Source: Ricinus communis (lineage: Eukaryota > Streptophyta > Magnoliopsida > Malpighiales > Euphorbiaceae). Taken from it: 64,000 nt of DNA. The notes below the pieces were generated by a model that ran no database searches, had not been told where the DNA came from, and saw only the letters and a program-made list of their open reading frames with translations. A program made the translations under genes and the position numbers. Location: positions 1,612,001-1,676,000 of the forward strand of contig NC_063265.1 of NCBI RefSeq assembly GCF_019578655.1, given 5' to 3'. Below, piece after piece: positions 1 through 14,178 of the stretch (within the stretch, counting starts at the first letter, position 1; the number at the start of each line of letters is the position of its first letter).

Positions 1-3000
1 TTAAATCAAAAATTGAAATAAAAACTTCTGGAGGGAATCCCTTTGGACAAGAAGCAAATGTATAACGCATTTGTCCACCTAAGCTTGCAAAGACCTGCAG
101 ATATTGCCCTACTCAATTATCAGCCAGATTTTAGTTAATATGCCAATTAAATGTTCTTTATGCTAGAAACCTTAAGCAAGTATGAAACTGCATTCACATG
201 AAGTGAATTCACTTTGCTTTAAGTCGAAGCAGCCTATGAGATTATATTCATTGCCAGGTATGTATGCGGCCACTAACACCTCTTTATGTGGAATAAAAAT
301 CTTTAAAATTTCAGTGTACATTTCAAATTTTAGCAAATCAGGACTTAAAAATCAGAAAAAAAAACCTTCCGTTAGTTGTTTATGGAATCACAATAATAAG
401 CACAATAAACCTTCTCTCATGCCCATAGAATTCAAGCTTCCACGGGGCTTGGTCTGTTTAGATTGTTGTTTGTGTTGGTTTTCTAGCCCAAATTTGATTT
501 GTGGCAGATCTTCATATGATATATCATGATCTCAAATAACACATAATTGACACCATATTCCAGAAACATGTGTTACCTCATGAATTATAGATAGCTTAAA
601 TTGGTGTATGATTTGACAAAATAATAGGTTGCAACAAATAAGAAAAAGGACACTGAAATGGAACATGATTTAAGCCCCCTAACACGTTTAAAATAAATCA
701 CAAACTAGGGAAGCATGTTACCCATGTGTTAATAGAATAGCAAATAGAACATTTCAAAAAAATAAAATTTCTGATACACAGCCTTAAATATGTATGAAGT
801 TAGTCCAATATCAGTGTAACTAGATTGCATCATTATCTTTCCCAAGAACTATACACTAGGGCACCCATATTTTCTTCCTATACACATACAAGAAATAAGA
901 AAGATTCCAACAAGTGGAAACCACTTTTAGTATAGAAGTATTTGGCTTACAACCATAAGGGTTAACGATTGCAATTCGTACGCAAGTCCAACAGAAAATT
1001 AAAAGGTATGTGTTGATCTTAATTGTCGTAGTTCCATAGTTATGTGGACAAAGTTCTAACATGCAATTACTGTCATGTCACATGATCCATCAATTTGCAA
1101 GAGACACTATTAATACATTTAAGTTTCCATATCAGATTGATATGCCTAAATTCAAGAGCAGAAAATGAAAACTGCTGATGAATTAATCAAGTCGTATTTC
1201 CATCTGCAGTGCCTCAGGTTTTAATAAATATTAGCAGCACATTTGGTGAGAAACAAGATGATGTATTCTCCTACCTGCTTGACTTGGATCACTGTATACT
1301 TCAATGAAGTCACCACCACACATAGAAAAACCTTCAGTGATCCCTGCACTGCTAGCAAGAATATTCAATAATATAATAGAAAAAGAGTAGTCCTAATATT
1401 GCAGGCCAATTGCATCAAGGAAATCTCTTTGGTAGCAAAATACTATTTTCATTCTTCAATTAGGAGAGAAAACTTCGCAACAAGGATAAAGGTTCTTGCA
1501 TATGAATTAATCATACAAACCTAAAACTTTAACAGTGCCTATTTTGCATCTGGATCCAATGTCTTTATTTGCCCATTAAACATTTACAGAATTAGCACAA
1601 TGGCCAAATATCATCATAAATGAAACACAATACAAAGAAAAGAAATATCCCTGATAAGCATAGTTACAAATAAAATAAATTTGATCGTTTAAGATGAGCC
1701 TGACAGAAACCATTTTCCAGATTCCAATGTAACATGAAACATGTAAAGATTAGATAGATGTCTGAGCATGCCTAACAACCATGGCAATGTTGGTATAGGA
1801 TAAATATAAGGAAATATTTAAAAGACCATTAGAAGCTGTATGGTCAACAGGAAATTCAAAAACTCTGGAAACAATGGAATGGCCCCCCCTTCTTTCGTGA
1901 AACACGTGACAGACCTAAACAAAGCCTCCAACACTTCACCTTAAGTAAAGTATAAATTCATCATAAGATCAAAAGGAATAGTTCCATTGACAGCCAAAAT
2001 TCAAAATTCCTAAACAGATATAAATAAGGGGAAGAATAAAAATGACAAAGATAAGCCCAATTATATAGTTTCCTACGTGTCATTCTGTATGTTATGCAAT
2101 TGAGGATTTTGATTCTTACAAGTTTTCTGTTTAGGTAGTTGAGGGTCTTCGTAATATTTCAGAATTTTTTATTTCATTAAAACATTCAGAAAGTTGTTTT
2201 GCTGCCTAACAATAACTATGTAACTAATTATGGGAATTGCACCAACCTATCTTTCAAGAGTTCCATAGTTTCTCTACTTTTAAGTGTCGAAGTGTCATGC
2301 TACTTACAAAGTGTTGATGAAACAATCCAACCGCCAAAGCCTTTCACTGATAAAGAAAGAAAAACGAAAAATGGTATCCATACCTTGCTGGATGAATATC
2401 AGGTATTGAAACAGGACGAAGTTGGTCACTGTCAGAAAGTAAATTGCAATTGCTATGGATCCAAGGATATATAGTCCACTCTCCAGCAGTCTGAGTGCTG
2501 AAAACATTAAACCACACATTATAAAGGAGAAATTAACTCTTTCAGATACTTGCACATCTTTTCTTTTTAGAAAAAAAAAAAGGCATAAGCAAGCATTATT
2601 AGATTGTAACGTTAAGTTCTTACTGATTAAGAAGAAAACTTGAACATATCATCATATAGTAGGAAAATTCATTTCCCTGACTTATAAAACCTGTATCATG
2701 ATACAAGAAAGGTTAGGTGCATAATGAAGTTGTGTATATCTGTGATAAAGAATCTAACACATACCCAAACATGAAATCTCCAAGGCCAGCCGTCCAAGAC
2801 CAGCGCCAGGAACTAAACATGTAGGAGGACTGTTCAACAGAATTTATAGTTGTAGATCAAATTACAAATGGCATGAGCAGATCAAACGGTATTCTTAATG
2901 TTATAGCTATCAAGAGAAGACAGCAAAGGAAAATCATGTACCTCTCCTTACTGCGATTAGGAAATAACAAATCAAGCTCATCAAGAATAGGCTTGTAGCA

Positions 3001-6000
3001 CTCGTCACGCTCTTTCTGTCCCTGTATTGAGATTCATAACAAAGTGCAAGCATAAATTAAGTTGAATGGCATACTGTAGACAGCAAGTTAGAAAGCTGAA
3101 AGCAGTGAAGAATTACCTCATCGGCCCAGTCTCTTACTATATTCCTTATTATACATCGGACCTGTCAAAAGGTCAGTAAAGGGAAAAAATCAACTCTATT
3201 ACAAAAAGTTCTATCTAAAATACATTTTCAGAGAGGAGGAAGAAGGTTGAGGGGTATGAGACAGTAATATCTGTATCCATTATAGTGAAAAAGAGATGCA
3301 GAGATCTTATGTGCTCAAGTTTGCAACTCTGAGATGCTTTTCTTTATAATTTCTGAACCAAAACTCCTATAGTTGTGTATATATGTGCTTTAGCCTAATC
3401 ATGAAAGGGCAGTAAACAAGTAAGACCATTTTTTCTCTTTCTGAGGTGTGCAGCCCGACTTTGACTTGTCCAGATTATTATTCTCAGACATGACAGGAAC
3501 ACACTACATCACTTGGAATAAATCATAATAATTGAAAGGTTAATTACTACAGATCATGAAGGTAAAATGTAATAAGTACTTAGAACATATAATGCTTTCA
3601 TACATTCATAGATAGTGTTGCTACTATCTAATTAGACTTAGTTTGGGTTGAGTTGCTACGGTCAAATGCTAACATAATCAAATTTTAGCACTGACATCTA
3701 TGAACGATACAAGTCCAGATCTTTGCTAATTGTTTAAGCCTCGTTGGCTTTATGAAATAAGTGCATAAGATAGTAAAGTTAAAATAATTCAGCCAAATAA
3801 TTTTCTGATGATTGAAAGTCAAACAATAAGATGACTGCTATTTGAATCATCTTAGGTAAGCCAAAACCTATGCTTCACACCTGAAAACGAGTATTCCAAA
3901 TGAAAAACACATCAAAGTTGATTTTGTAATAAATCCATTGAACTTTATAACACTCTGCAGCTATTCCAGGACACCAAATCAGCAATTAGTAGCAAACCAC
4001 ATGTTTTCCTTCTAAACTACATCTGACTTACCCTCTTCATCTGCTCCCATTGCTTTCTTAAATAGATTGACACAATATGCCAAAGTTACAGAATGCTATT
4101 GTAAGAATTTCTAAAATGCTATGTGATCCACTCCAATAATGCTAAAATAAAAATCCCAGCAAACATTCACAAAATCGGATAAGCTTCAAATAAGATGTAA
4201 TACTTGCTCTCTTGCACACACTGATATTCACAAAATATAATTTTTACCAGCGGATGACTCCACTTAGTTCATGGCCTTCCTAAGATCTAAATACTAGAAA
4301 TATCACCTCCCTTAATAAATTCATTCTTAAGATACAAATGACTTGAAAATTAATTTTAGCATTCTGATATGATCTCTGATATTCCAGCTTTACATGTATT
4401 CCTCATCTATGGCCTTAAAAACTCCCCCATATAAGATACAAATACCTAAATAATGCCAGTGCATTAGTATTACTAGTTAAACATCTTTGTCAGTCAATGT
4501 CCATCTTAATTCTCCTCGAATCTTCTTCAATATTAGCTCTGTACTCAGATTTGCAAGTCTGACACAAAACCAGCATAATATCAAATAGAATACACTTGGA
4601 TGGTCATGTCAATCACATGTGACCCAGGTAAAAGAACACAAAATCCTAATAATTTATTCATAATTGAAAAGTAAAAAGGCTCGTACAAATAGTTTTTTAC
4701 TGACAACATAAGCAATATACCTTATCAACATCAACCAAGGGAACATGCAGCCGAAGCGATTGATCCAGCCAATCATGGTGTGACAACATGACCTGAATGT
4801 AAAACGGAGGCATTTGAGATGATAATTATAGTAAATATTGCATTATATGTTGAACCATAAATAAATACATGTATCATATAAAAGAATAATGAGAATGAAG
4901 AAGGATCTCCACAGCATTTCATATGTATTTTACAAAATACCACTCACAATCAATGAACCTAGAAAGAAATGGAAGAACTTTTGCATGTTGAACTCCAATC
5001 ACATTCACATATGAATAAATAAGCCCTAACGCTTAATTCACAGAACTAACTTTGCAGCTACCCCAGACTGTGGCATAAAGCCACCCTTTATCAGCATCTT
5101 CCCCTTTAGAAGATACATATGAACACTAATGGGCTAATATAAAATATCTTATGTTTCAAGTAGAACTCCCCTTCCAAAAATGAACATCCTGGTTTCAAGC
5201 AAGGATGTAGAGACATCAAGGTCAAGATGCATAAAGTATCAGACCTTCCACAGATAACTAAGACAATTTATGATTGCTGATTACTTCATGCCAAGAATGT
5301 CTAGAACATCTACAGGTTAAAGCATTAGTAATTACGTCTTCTATTACTCCCTCTACCCACTCCCCACATAGCAGACGGATCCTAGGAATCATCAATTTTA
5401 GATTTATGGGTCTGCTACAAGAGAGTGAATGAGAGAGAGATTTATGATAAACTTAAATCACAGAAAATGCAGTGTCTAATTAATTAATTCTGCTCTTTAA
5501 TTATTTACTAAATTTCCACATAAAATGCTTAACATTGTTCTATTAAGTAAAATAAGATGCAGCAAGATGTTTACATTTCCATTGGTATCACTACAATCAT
5601 TTTCGACATGGTCAGCTGTAGTTTGTTTATTTTGCAAGCATGCCTGTTGGCTCTCTGTAGCAGGCACACAGCAACCTTCAATTTGCACCTCCTGTTGTTA
5701 TCTACAGAAGTCAAACTTCTAAATGAAAAGGACATAAATGGCATCAATCAGAAATTACAGATTCAATAGTCATTATGCAAAGCACATCACTGTTTCACAG
5801 AGACCTCATTGGTAGTCACCCCATCCGATGACTTGCCTATTATGTTGCTCTCTTGTCCACAACAAGCTCCATCAGATTTGGAACAATATTTTCTTCCAGT
5901 AACAGAGGCAGAATGACACGAGCAGCAATTCTCTTGACTAGAGAAGACATGATCATTTGGGGCATGGTTAAGGTGTGAGTCCTCACAACCATCCATGTCT

Positions 6001-6440
6001 TGGCTCATATCCAAGGGAGGTTCAAATGCCTAAAAAGCAATTACCAATTACAATGCTCTAAATAACTTGTATAAATATTAAGTATTAAAAATATCCAAAG
6101 AAAGGAAGATGACAAAAAGCATAGAAGAGAGAATTGACAAAGCAGAAATGAAACTGAGACTAACCTGGAGCATGTTGTATATAAAGTACGAATTCATAGA
6201 AATACACCTGCACAATTCAAAGATGCATGGTAATCAAGAATTCATTTTAACATGCACGGTAACCAAGAATTCATTTTAACGTATGTTGTAAAGCTATGTT
6301 TCTAGAAGTTGCAAATTACAATCTTATGCATACGCATTAGGACAAGCATGGCATAGTAGCCTCTTAGGCAGCCAAATACACCTAAATTGACCAGAAAACT
6401 AGGCGTGGAATAATGCGATATAGGTCTCATGAATGTCCAA

Positions 6441-6477
<37 letters not shown>

Positions 6478-9400
6478 ATAGACAAAGCAAGAGCAATCTA
6501 AACGCCACTGGACCCCTCAAACTATCATCATATGGGCACTACAGAGGTCACTACTCCATGTAGAGAAACATCACTGATATTGGGAAATTTTAGCAGTCAG
6601 TCAATGATCAAAGGTTGTATTACCAATGGGGATCATGCAGTACAACAGACAGGAATCAAGTCCTAGGATATGGATAAGTTCAGGAGAAAAAGGTGCACAT
6701 TTATATCAAACAAGAAAATAACATTATAGGACAATTGAGAGTTAAAGAAGTAATGAAAAAATTTCATCTCAATACCAAAAATATGCCAAATCCCAAAAGA
6801 ATGGACTTATAAAAAAAGTTGTGAGAGAGAGAGAGAGAGAGAGAGAGACTAGTTTATAATTCCATGTTTGCTGAATATTATGGAATATAAAGAGGTCATA
6901 ATCTTTCACTTCAAGCCCCTCAGTTTCGAATATTATGTAATTTGTTTACAGTGTCTTATCTCTACAATCACTTCAACTATGAATCTTCTTAACCGTCTTC
7001 AGTTTCTATCTTATACCACAAGTATGTTTTTCTCACAACGGTCACAAACTATAATTTAGTCTAATAATATGAATAAACTTCACTTTGTTGCAATTATATT
7101 TTCACCTGATTCTGACAAAAAACTCTCTGAAAACTTGATTTGGCCTTAAATAATTGATTTTCGAACAATAGAAAAGACAAATTAAGGTTTCTTTAGTTTG
7201 AATTTTAGTCTACATATTATTTTGTGCTAAAATATGTTGAATGACATGTTATGTTCCATTCCCAATGAGATTTTCATGGGAATCTCATTGGAATTAGGTA
7301 GAAGTACCCCAATTGCAACACAAGAATACTAATCAAAATTTCAGCAACCATTTGAATAATGTACCTGTTTTACAACCACTTTTCAAGCTTAATCATAATA
7401 AGACAAGGCACATCAAAAACAATGATTTTGGAAAATCAATGCTAACCTAAAATCAAGCTTCTGACATAACAGTAAATAAAGTTCCACATGTTAGTTTATT
7501 GGGATTATAACTTCAGTGAAAAATGACAAGTTTAAAATATACGAAACTGGAGCTCTTAGTTGAAGCTTTCCTATGTTATTGGTTTTCCAAATACACACTG
7601 ATGTCTGAAATATTGGAAAATTGAAGCTTGTTTTAAACTGCTTTCCTATTAAAACTAAAACCTGCAAGTTAAATGATTCAAAAATGCGCATTATCAATAC
7701 ATACAGTCTAACATATTATTATGGGGACCATCTCTAACATCATAGCAAGAACTACATTATGGCTGTAAATGCTCATCCTATTATGCTAATTGCACGCCTA
7801 AAATATAGTAAATTATATAATAAAAAGTAAAAGAGAATGAGAAATAAAAATTAATAAATAGATAAAATTTCTTATTTCCAGTTAAAAGGAAAAATGAACT
7901 GTAATAGGAAAATGGAGAGTAAACATAAAACTGCATTCTACAATCAAATTGCCTCTTAACATTATTCCTCAGGAACTTAAGAGTATACTTTGGTAAAGAA
8001 CCAAAACCTGAATGATCATGAAAAGGAATTTTCTCCCTCCATTAGGTCAGCAGATACTACAGTAAATAAAGATAGGAAGTTATCCAGATTAGATCAATCC
8101 AAATTGAAATCAAGGCAAAAATCTCCCTTGTACCAAGCCAACCTCTTCATACTTTTTGTGCTGCTTCTGGGTAGACCAAATTTTCTTGTGCCAACAAAAT
8201 ATAAATCTATACTCGCATATTCCACATGAATCTAATTTAGGTTACCCTGTTTTACATTACAAGAATGTTCAGCTGGTTTTATTAGACCTCAAATATGGCT
8301 TCCTAAATCGATTTACCATGCATAGGTTCATAAAATCAGCTATATTTTGCAAGGTCCAGAAATCATGACTTTAACTAAATACCAATAAGAGGATGGAGAA
8401 TTACCTTCTTAGCCTTTGAAACTTCAAAGCATAGTGTGGTACTAATGCCTGAAAAACGTACAAAAGGAAGTAAGTGTAAATAATGACACAGATGACAATA
8501 GAACCTAAAGAAGAGAAATCAGATAAATAAATAATAAAAAAACCTGCGCGCATTACCAAGCATAGAAGTTGAAAGTAGCACCTTGTTATACATGGTGATT
8601 GTAAAACACAAGAAACACCAGGAATGGATATAAAAGTGAAATACTTGGCGGATTAATGGTGTGCATATTATTCTAATCATTCAAGCTACGTATCTTAGAA
8701 GAAACAGAAATGCTTATCCCAATAATCCACAACATAATTACTGGAGACCTGGCAACATGAAGCACATGCCACAAAGTGACCTAGAATTGATGGTTATACT
8801 TGCTGCTTAAGATATTGGGTAGGAATATGCATAAACTGTTAGTTCACAAGGACTTGGATCATATAACAGCTGACTAGTTGTAGCAGAAAGCTTTATCCTA
8901 CAAATATACAAGCTAATCAAAAGATGTGCAAATGAAGAAGGAGAATTATCCAGTACAGAAAGGAGAATAATTTGACAACAGTTCATACAATTTATCAATG
9001 CCAGATAATCCACAAGTACCTAAACAAGTTTGTGTAACAAACTCCATTTAAAACTAAGATTCAAGTTCAATATCCCTTCTCTTCAAATGCCATATGCTAG
9101 GAGCAGATTCTTCAGATCACATAGTGATGTAGAATCATGAAGGTCAAAATGATGCAGTTATAGGAATGTTTTGATGTAATTCTCAATTAAATAAACTCAT
9201 GTTTTACTTGTCAAATTTTATGCATTTTTTTATAAAGTCTTTATCTGGTTATATATCAAGATAACTGATTACTGGTTTTGGGGGATGGGTAACATTGGAA
9301 GCCCAAAATAAACTAAAGCAGGTATTACTACACAAGCAAATGCAGATACATATGCAAAATTAAGATATAAGTGAAACACACTCCACATATGCTCACAGAC

Positions 9401-10109
9401 GCAAGCACCTCAAAAGATCCACCAAACAAGCCAGCCTCCTAGGTCAACTTTGACATCAATTTGCAATCTACAGTTATAATTGGTTCACTTTGATATCGTT
9501 TGGCAAAACTCTAAGTTCTCTTATGACTTGATAACTTTCATATACTGGCTTAAATATATAACTGAATAATTCTAATATCATTATTTTAATTTTCAGCTTG
9601 TTAAGCAAATGAATTAGTAAAGTGGTCAAAGAAACAAAAAATAAAATCTTAACCTTGTGAGCAGGTGGAAGCTTTTTGAAAGATCTTTCATATCTTTTTA
9701 CATCCTCTTCTGCAGCATCTGGATAGCTGCATAAGAAACCCAAATGAAATATCAGTATATCTTAAAACAAAAATATTAATACACACATATATATAAACAT
9801 TATTTAAGCATAAGAATTTTAAATAGACTAAAATATCTCTTTCAAACAGAACAGCGCCCTCTAAGCAACAAGCCACCATCTTTACATTTGCCAAATTCAT
9901 GGGTAGAATTTGCTTCAAAAATGCCAAAGCCAAAAGCAAAGAGAAAAATTTGAAAGTTAAGAAAAAAAAAAATAAGAAAAAGAAATAGAGATAGACGTAT
10001 ACTTGAGATAGGCACTAATAATCCGGCGGAGGGATTTGACTTCGAGAGCCTCTTCCATCTTCCTTTGACGACTGCGTTCCTCATCTTCCTCTTCTACCAC
10101 TCGATGCAT
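1..10109 (-). CDS. Carnosine N-methyltransferase-like protein (N2227 family), 5' part, 13 exons
   Basis: Probable SAM-dependent methyltransferase of the N2227/CARNMT1 family, which in animals methylates carnosine; the plant substrate is not known to me. Exons read on the minus strand: 10109-10003, 9726-9654, 8448-8405, 6207-6165, 6029-5805, 5691-5575, 4792-4721, 3161-3117, 3021-2942, 2829-2765, 2690-2624, 2497-2384, 1348-1275. All reading phases agree, giving about 375 residues. The first ATG at 10109 is followed by an acidic stretch and then IISAYLNYPDAAEEDVKRY, typical of the family start. Motif I VPGAGLGRL is at about 275-283, QGNEFSYYM at 295-303, WTIYPWIHS at 320-328 and GGDF at 362-365. 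The C-terminal catalytic part (about 110 residues) is not found before base 1, so it must lie beyond the left edge after an intron of more than 1.27 kb. The exon 5 donor (GAG|GTCTCT) is weak and uncertain. Residues 90-203 form a Cys-rich insertion. Confidence 0.88.
6443..6472. repeat. (GA)15 microsatellite in intron 3 of the methyltransferase gene
   Basis: About 15 uninterrupted GA dinucleotides in the 2.2-kb intron between exons 3 and 4. On the gene strand this is a CT tract. Confidence 0.95.
6823..6848. repeat. (GA)13 microsatellite in intron 3 of the methyltransferase gene
   Basis: A second GA run of about 13 units, some 350 bases from the first and in the same intron. Confidence 0.95.
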
Positions 10110-11515
10110 CTCTGTCTCTTCGGTCTTTCCTTTTAACCAATCAACTCAAATGCGTCTGATGTTTTGTTTTTCAATCTCAATCTAAAAATCAGCTTTTATA
10201 ATAGTGATAATAACAAATTAACCCCTGAAATTTGACTTTAGAAACGTTTAGATTCCTAGTGTTACAAAATTAGCATATTCTTTTTAAGATCACCACACAG
10301 ATGTCTAAGAAATAAAATCAATTAATATTTATGCGCCAGATCTCAAAATAGCTTTTATACATCAGATTATAAAATAACTTTTATATGTCAAAAGTAAAAA
10401 TGTATATCTTCAGCCACCACTATTTTCAATACATAATACTTTTTACTTTTTTTTAATCTTTTTTCTTTTATCATTTTTATTCTCTTTTTTATAATCAACA
10501 AGACTCAAATCCTTCGTTTCAAAAAGTTCATTCCCAAGATCTTTATTAAGTAATTTTCCTTTTAAAACTTAATCACTTTTTCCACTTGCTAATAAAGATT
10601 CTTTCTAGTGCATCTTTATTTCTTTTTCTTTTTTACAATCAACAAGATCCAAATCCTACATTCTAAAAGATTCATTCACAAGACTTTACTAAGTAAATTT
10701 TTAAATTTGCGACAAACTTTCATCTAGTTTCATAATCCATGAAATTCATGAATCCATTACCCCTCAACTAGAAAACATTAAGGTAATACAGAGTGTATTT
10801 GAGCTAAAGTGGACTGGACATTTATATTACTGTGAGCAAGAGTAATTGGTTGTAAATAAAACGTGATGTCTCTTCGAAAACAATAGCTCTTTTATCCTTT
10901 ACTAGAGGAACCAAAATTGTCATGAAAAATTGACTATTTCATACTCTTTTATTCTTTGCTACGTGAACCATAATTTGTTGCAATTAGGTGATGTTTAACA
11001 TATGAATTAATCTAATTAAATAGGGGTTTAATAAAGATTTAGAGGGAGTCGCATAGTGAAAGAGCATTAATAATGCATCATGAGATAATTTTTCTCCTTT
11101 ATATATAATGTATTCTTTTATTTTATATTTTTTAGTAAAATACATATGGCAGAATTTGAATGCAAGTAACCAATAAGATTTTAAGGTGCTCAGTAAATAG
11201 TATATACTATATAGTTAATGAGTTTATTTAAAGTATATGATTTTCTGATTCTTATTAAATTTTCTCCATTCAAATTCTTTAAATTTATATCTTTTAAATA
11301 GATATGGATGGATATTGGAAATAAAATATAAGATAAGTAATAAATATTCTTATATCGAATGACAATAATTTTCTAAACTCATGGTTAATAGTATATAATA
11401 TACTCCAACTATATACTGAGTATATAATTTATACCAAATTTATTTCAAAAATACAAAGGTATCATCAAAATATATTATAAGCATATAAAAAGTATATAAA
11501 AAGTGTCAAGGTAGT
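10110..11515. other. 5' flank of the methyltransferase gene, AT-rich, with an imperfect direct repeat
   Basis: No gene is seen. The stretch holds the presumed promoter of the minus-strand methyltransferase gene. An imperfect direct repeat of about 75 bases is visible (roughly 10485-10560 and 10632-10705); both copies share ATCAACAAGA and the words AAATCCT, TTCATTC and AAGTAA. The rest is AT-rich sequence without recognisable coding potential. Confidence 0.5.
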
Positions 11516-13963
11516 TGTGAGCATGGGTTTCGAGAGTTCACACAAGTATTCTAACGGTCACAGCACTGCAAGGCTTTTCAATTTAATTGGAAATACGCTA
11601 AATAGTTACAGAAATTAGCGCAAAGAAAGGAAGTTACTACATGGATAAGTCACCAGGACATTTCTACTTTTACGTGGCATAACTAGATTTTATAAAAAAT
11701 GTTTGCCACATCTAGAGATGGATCTAGAAACTAACTTTCTGATTTATATATTCCTACCCTTAGTTTTATTAATTAAAAATTTATTCTCTATAAATGCAAC
11801 ATAATTTTTTCTGTACATAAAAAATACAACATGTTAGATCTACTTAATTCTAACCCATTTTATTAAGCTAGCCCTATTTCTACTTTATTGATTAACCTAA
11901 TTAACTACTCAATTATATACAAAGGTCTACTTAGTCTAGCCGAGTTTCATATGTTAAGTCCAAGTTATCAACCTTTAATCCTAAATGAGCTACTTTTTAC
12001 ATACAAAGGCATGTTTTTACTTCCTAAATTAAAATAGGTTAATTTATTAATTAAGCATGCAAAACTCACCTAAATCTAGTTGAATTTTATAATTAGGCCA
12101 AGTTACCATCTCATTAATCTAATAGGCTACTTTTTACATGCAAAGGCATGTTTTTACTTCCTAAGTCTAAATGAGTTAATTTATTAATTAAGCATGATAA
12201 AGCTCACTTGAATCTAGTTGAATTTTATAATTAGACCCAATTACCATCTTGTTAACCTAATAGGCTGCAAATTGCATGTCAAAGTCTAAATTTTAAAGTA
12301 TAAAACTAGATGAATTTTTTTTTAATTATCAATCAAATAAGTAGGCATTTGTCCATCACTTGCAAATCATAAAAATATAAGCAGAATTAAAATAAAGCAA
12401 GAAAAGCAAAGCTATTACAACCCCTCCTACAACTAATTAACTTAAATTTAACGAAAATATGTATAAACAAGAGAAAATTGAGGAAATCAATAAAATGGGC
12501 AACTAACGGACGAACAGCCGATTAGCTATGTCATAGAGTTGATTGGCTCTAAGGTTGTTCCTAGGCTAATTCAACAAACAGAAGCTCCAAACTCCCAAAT
12601 AACCAAGCTACATGCATAAAAATACAAAAATAATGGTTAATACATTATGCGTAAAATGTAACAAAATATGTAAATAAACCTAGGGCAAAGCAACACAATT
12701 AGATTTTGAACAAACTTATAGTAAGACATACTCACTAAATATAGCAATTTTATCCAAACTATTGAAAGTAAAAAATTCAAAGCCTAATGATGTGAGTCTA
12801 ATAAGAAATATGGCAAAAAACTTAGATCTAATAATGTAAACTCACAGAAGTCATCAGATTTAAAAATCTCACATGGCCATATAATAAGAACAATATAAAT
12901 CTAATAAAAATTATGACAAACTTATTAAATCAATCATCGCAACATGCAAATATAATCAATTAGCATCAAGATTATCAAATTTAAACCATAGACATGCAAA
13001 TCTGTTTCTAAAACAAGATTTCTATAAAAAAAATAATGGATTTAGATCTAAGTAGCAAAAGCAAAAAAAAAAAAAGACGAAGAGCAAATCCTAAACATGC
13101 AAGCTAAGAACAAGAAAATCACAACAAAGAAAAGAACATGATAAGATGGATAGAAGAACTCTCAAGTTGTCACCGTATTTTACAGATTCTTGAGTATCAA
13201 GAGTAGAGGAGGAGATTGATTCAAAAATAGGGTAGGAATCCATAATGTTTTAGGATTTTATGTTTGCTTTTGGAAAGTCATAGTACGTATGCCAACTTAT
13301 CGATAGTTCTGTCTGCCAAGAGTTGTCAAATGATAGTTACCAACCCTTGGCTTAGGGTTTCCTTTTATATTTATAGTGAAGGATGATGGAAACCTTAGAG
13401 ACCAAGATAATCACCTTTTAATTATTGATAATTCCAAGGAATTATTAATAATTAAAAGAATTTGTCAAAACTCTTTTTAAACAATAAATATAGACTTTAA
13501 GATAAAAATTATCAATAAAAATATATTTAATTATAAAAAATAATTATCGATAAAAATCTTCTAGAAAATACATTTTAGTAATTATAGATGTTTAAAATCA
13601 AAAAATAACAAAACATGACTTAAGAATTCGAGTTTTGGACCAATTGACACTACGTAGAGCCGATAACATGTGTATAGTCAATCACTATACCTAGAGCCAA
13701 CGGCTCTAGGTTAGCAAATTTTGGATTTTTTCAAAATTTAGTCCCTAGACTTTACAATTTATTCAATTTTGACCTTAAAACTTAAATTTTATGGTCAATT
13801 TAGTCTAATTGATTTCAAATAGTAATATTTAGCTCATTTACTTATAACCCTAACCATAATTTGACTTTTCTCAACTCTATGAGACTCGGGAGAAGCATGA
13901 ACTTTCGTCATTGGATTTTTCATAATTCTCTCGATATTTAGATTCGGAAAATGGGTGCTTACA
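11516..13963 (-). repeat. Tat-type LTR, copy 1 (left LTR of a minus-strand element)
   Basis: The 2448-base unit starts TGTGAGCATGGG and ends GGTGCTTACA, so it keeps TG...CA ends. It aligns by eye, block by block, with the copies at 17451, 23429, 31813, 55141 and 59368. Shared landmarks are the AAGCTT-containing block near the left end, CTATTACAACC in the middle, and a CTATTTATA-like TATA box read on the minus strand (here about 13363). Palindromic AGCCGAT/ATCGGCT words occur near 12515-12560 and 13640-13715. A purine-rich tract on the minus strand follows at once, so this is the 3' LTR of a minus-strand element. It is old and AT-shifted. Confidence 0.75.
11989..12262. repeat. 137-bp tandem duplication inside LTR copy 1
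   Basis: Two adjacent, nearly identical blocks start GCTACTTTTTACAT (11989) and GGCTACTTTTTACATG (12126). Both run through GGCATGTTTTTACTTCC and TTTATTAATTAAGCATG. The duplication is not obvious in the other LTR copies, so it probably arose after insertion. Confidence 0.75.
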
Positions 13964-14178
13964 GTTTGCCCCCAGTCTGTCGAGATTTAAAAACATATTC
14001 ATGGTTAAATAATTTGAGACAAATTATAGACATTAAGAATATGATAAAAAAACATATATAAGCTGTAAAAGCTACACTTTGTAGGCCGTGACATCTCAAA
14101 GACCACCCTTCAAGGTAGAAGATGCAGAATCTTCTAGCTTTGATTTAGGGGTGACACCCATTACATCCTGAAGACCAC
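13964..14178 (-). mobile_element. Polypurine-tract side of the copy 1 element, internal remnant
   Basis: Directly beside the LTR the plus strand reads GTTTGCCCCCAGTC, a polypurine tract on the minus strand. The following bases (up to the words AAGCTGTAAAAGCTACAC) match the sequences beside the LTRs ending at 21748 and 25798. Similarity stops near 14178, where a different repeat begins, so the element is broken here. Confidence 0.65.

Noticed and set aside
182..529. Plus-strand 115-codon frame near the left edge
   Set aside because: It lies opposite the last intron of the methyltransferase gene, has no recognisable domain, and its composition matches noncoding neighbours.
1..1274. Search for the remaining C-terminal exons of the methyltransferase
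   Set aside because: No minus-strand sequence resembling the expected TCFFIDTAHN or LGPLLYHF blocks was found, so the gene end is placed outside the window.
6302..6520. Minus-strand frame with a poly-Ser-Leu run
   Set aside because: The run is the GA microsatellite translated inside an intron.
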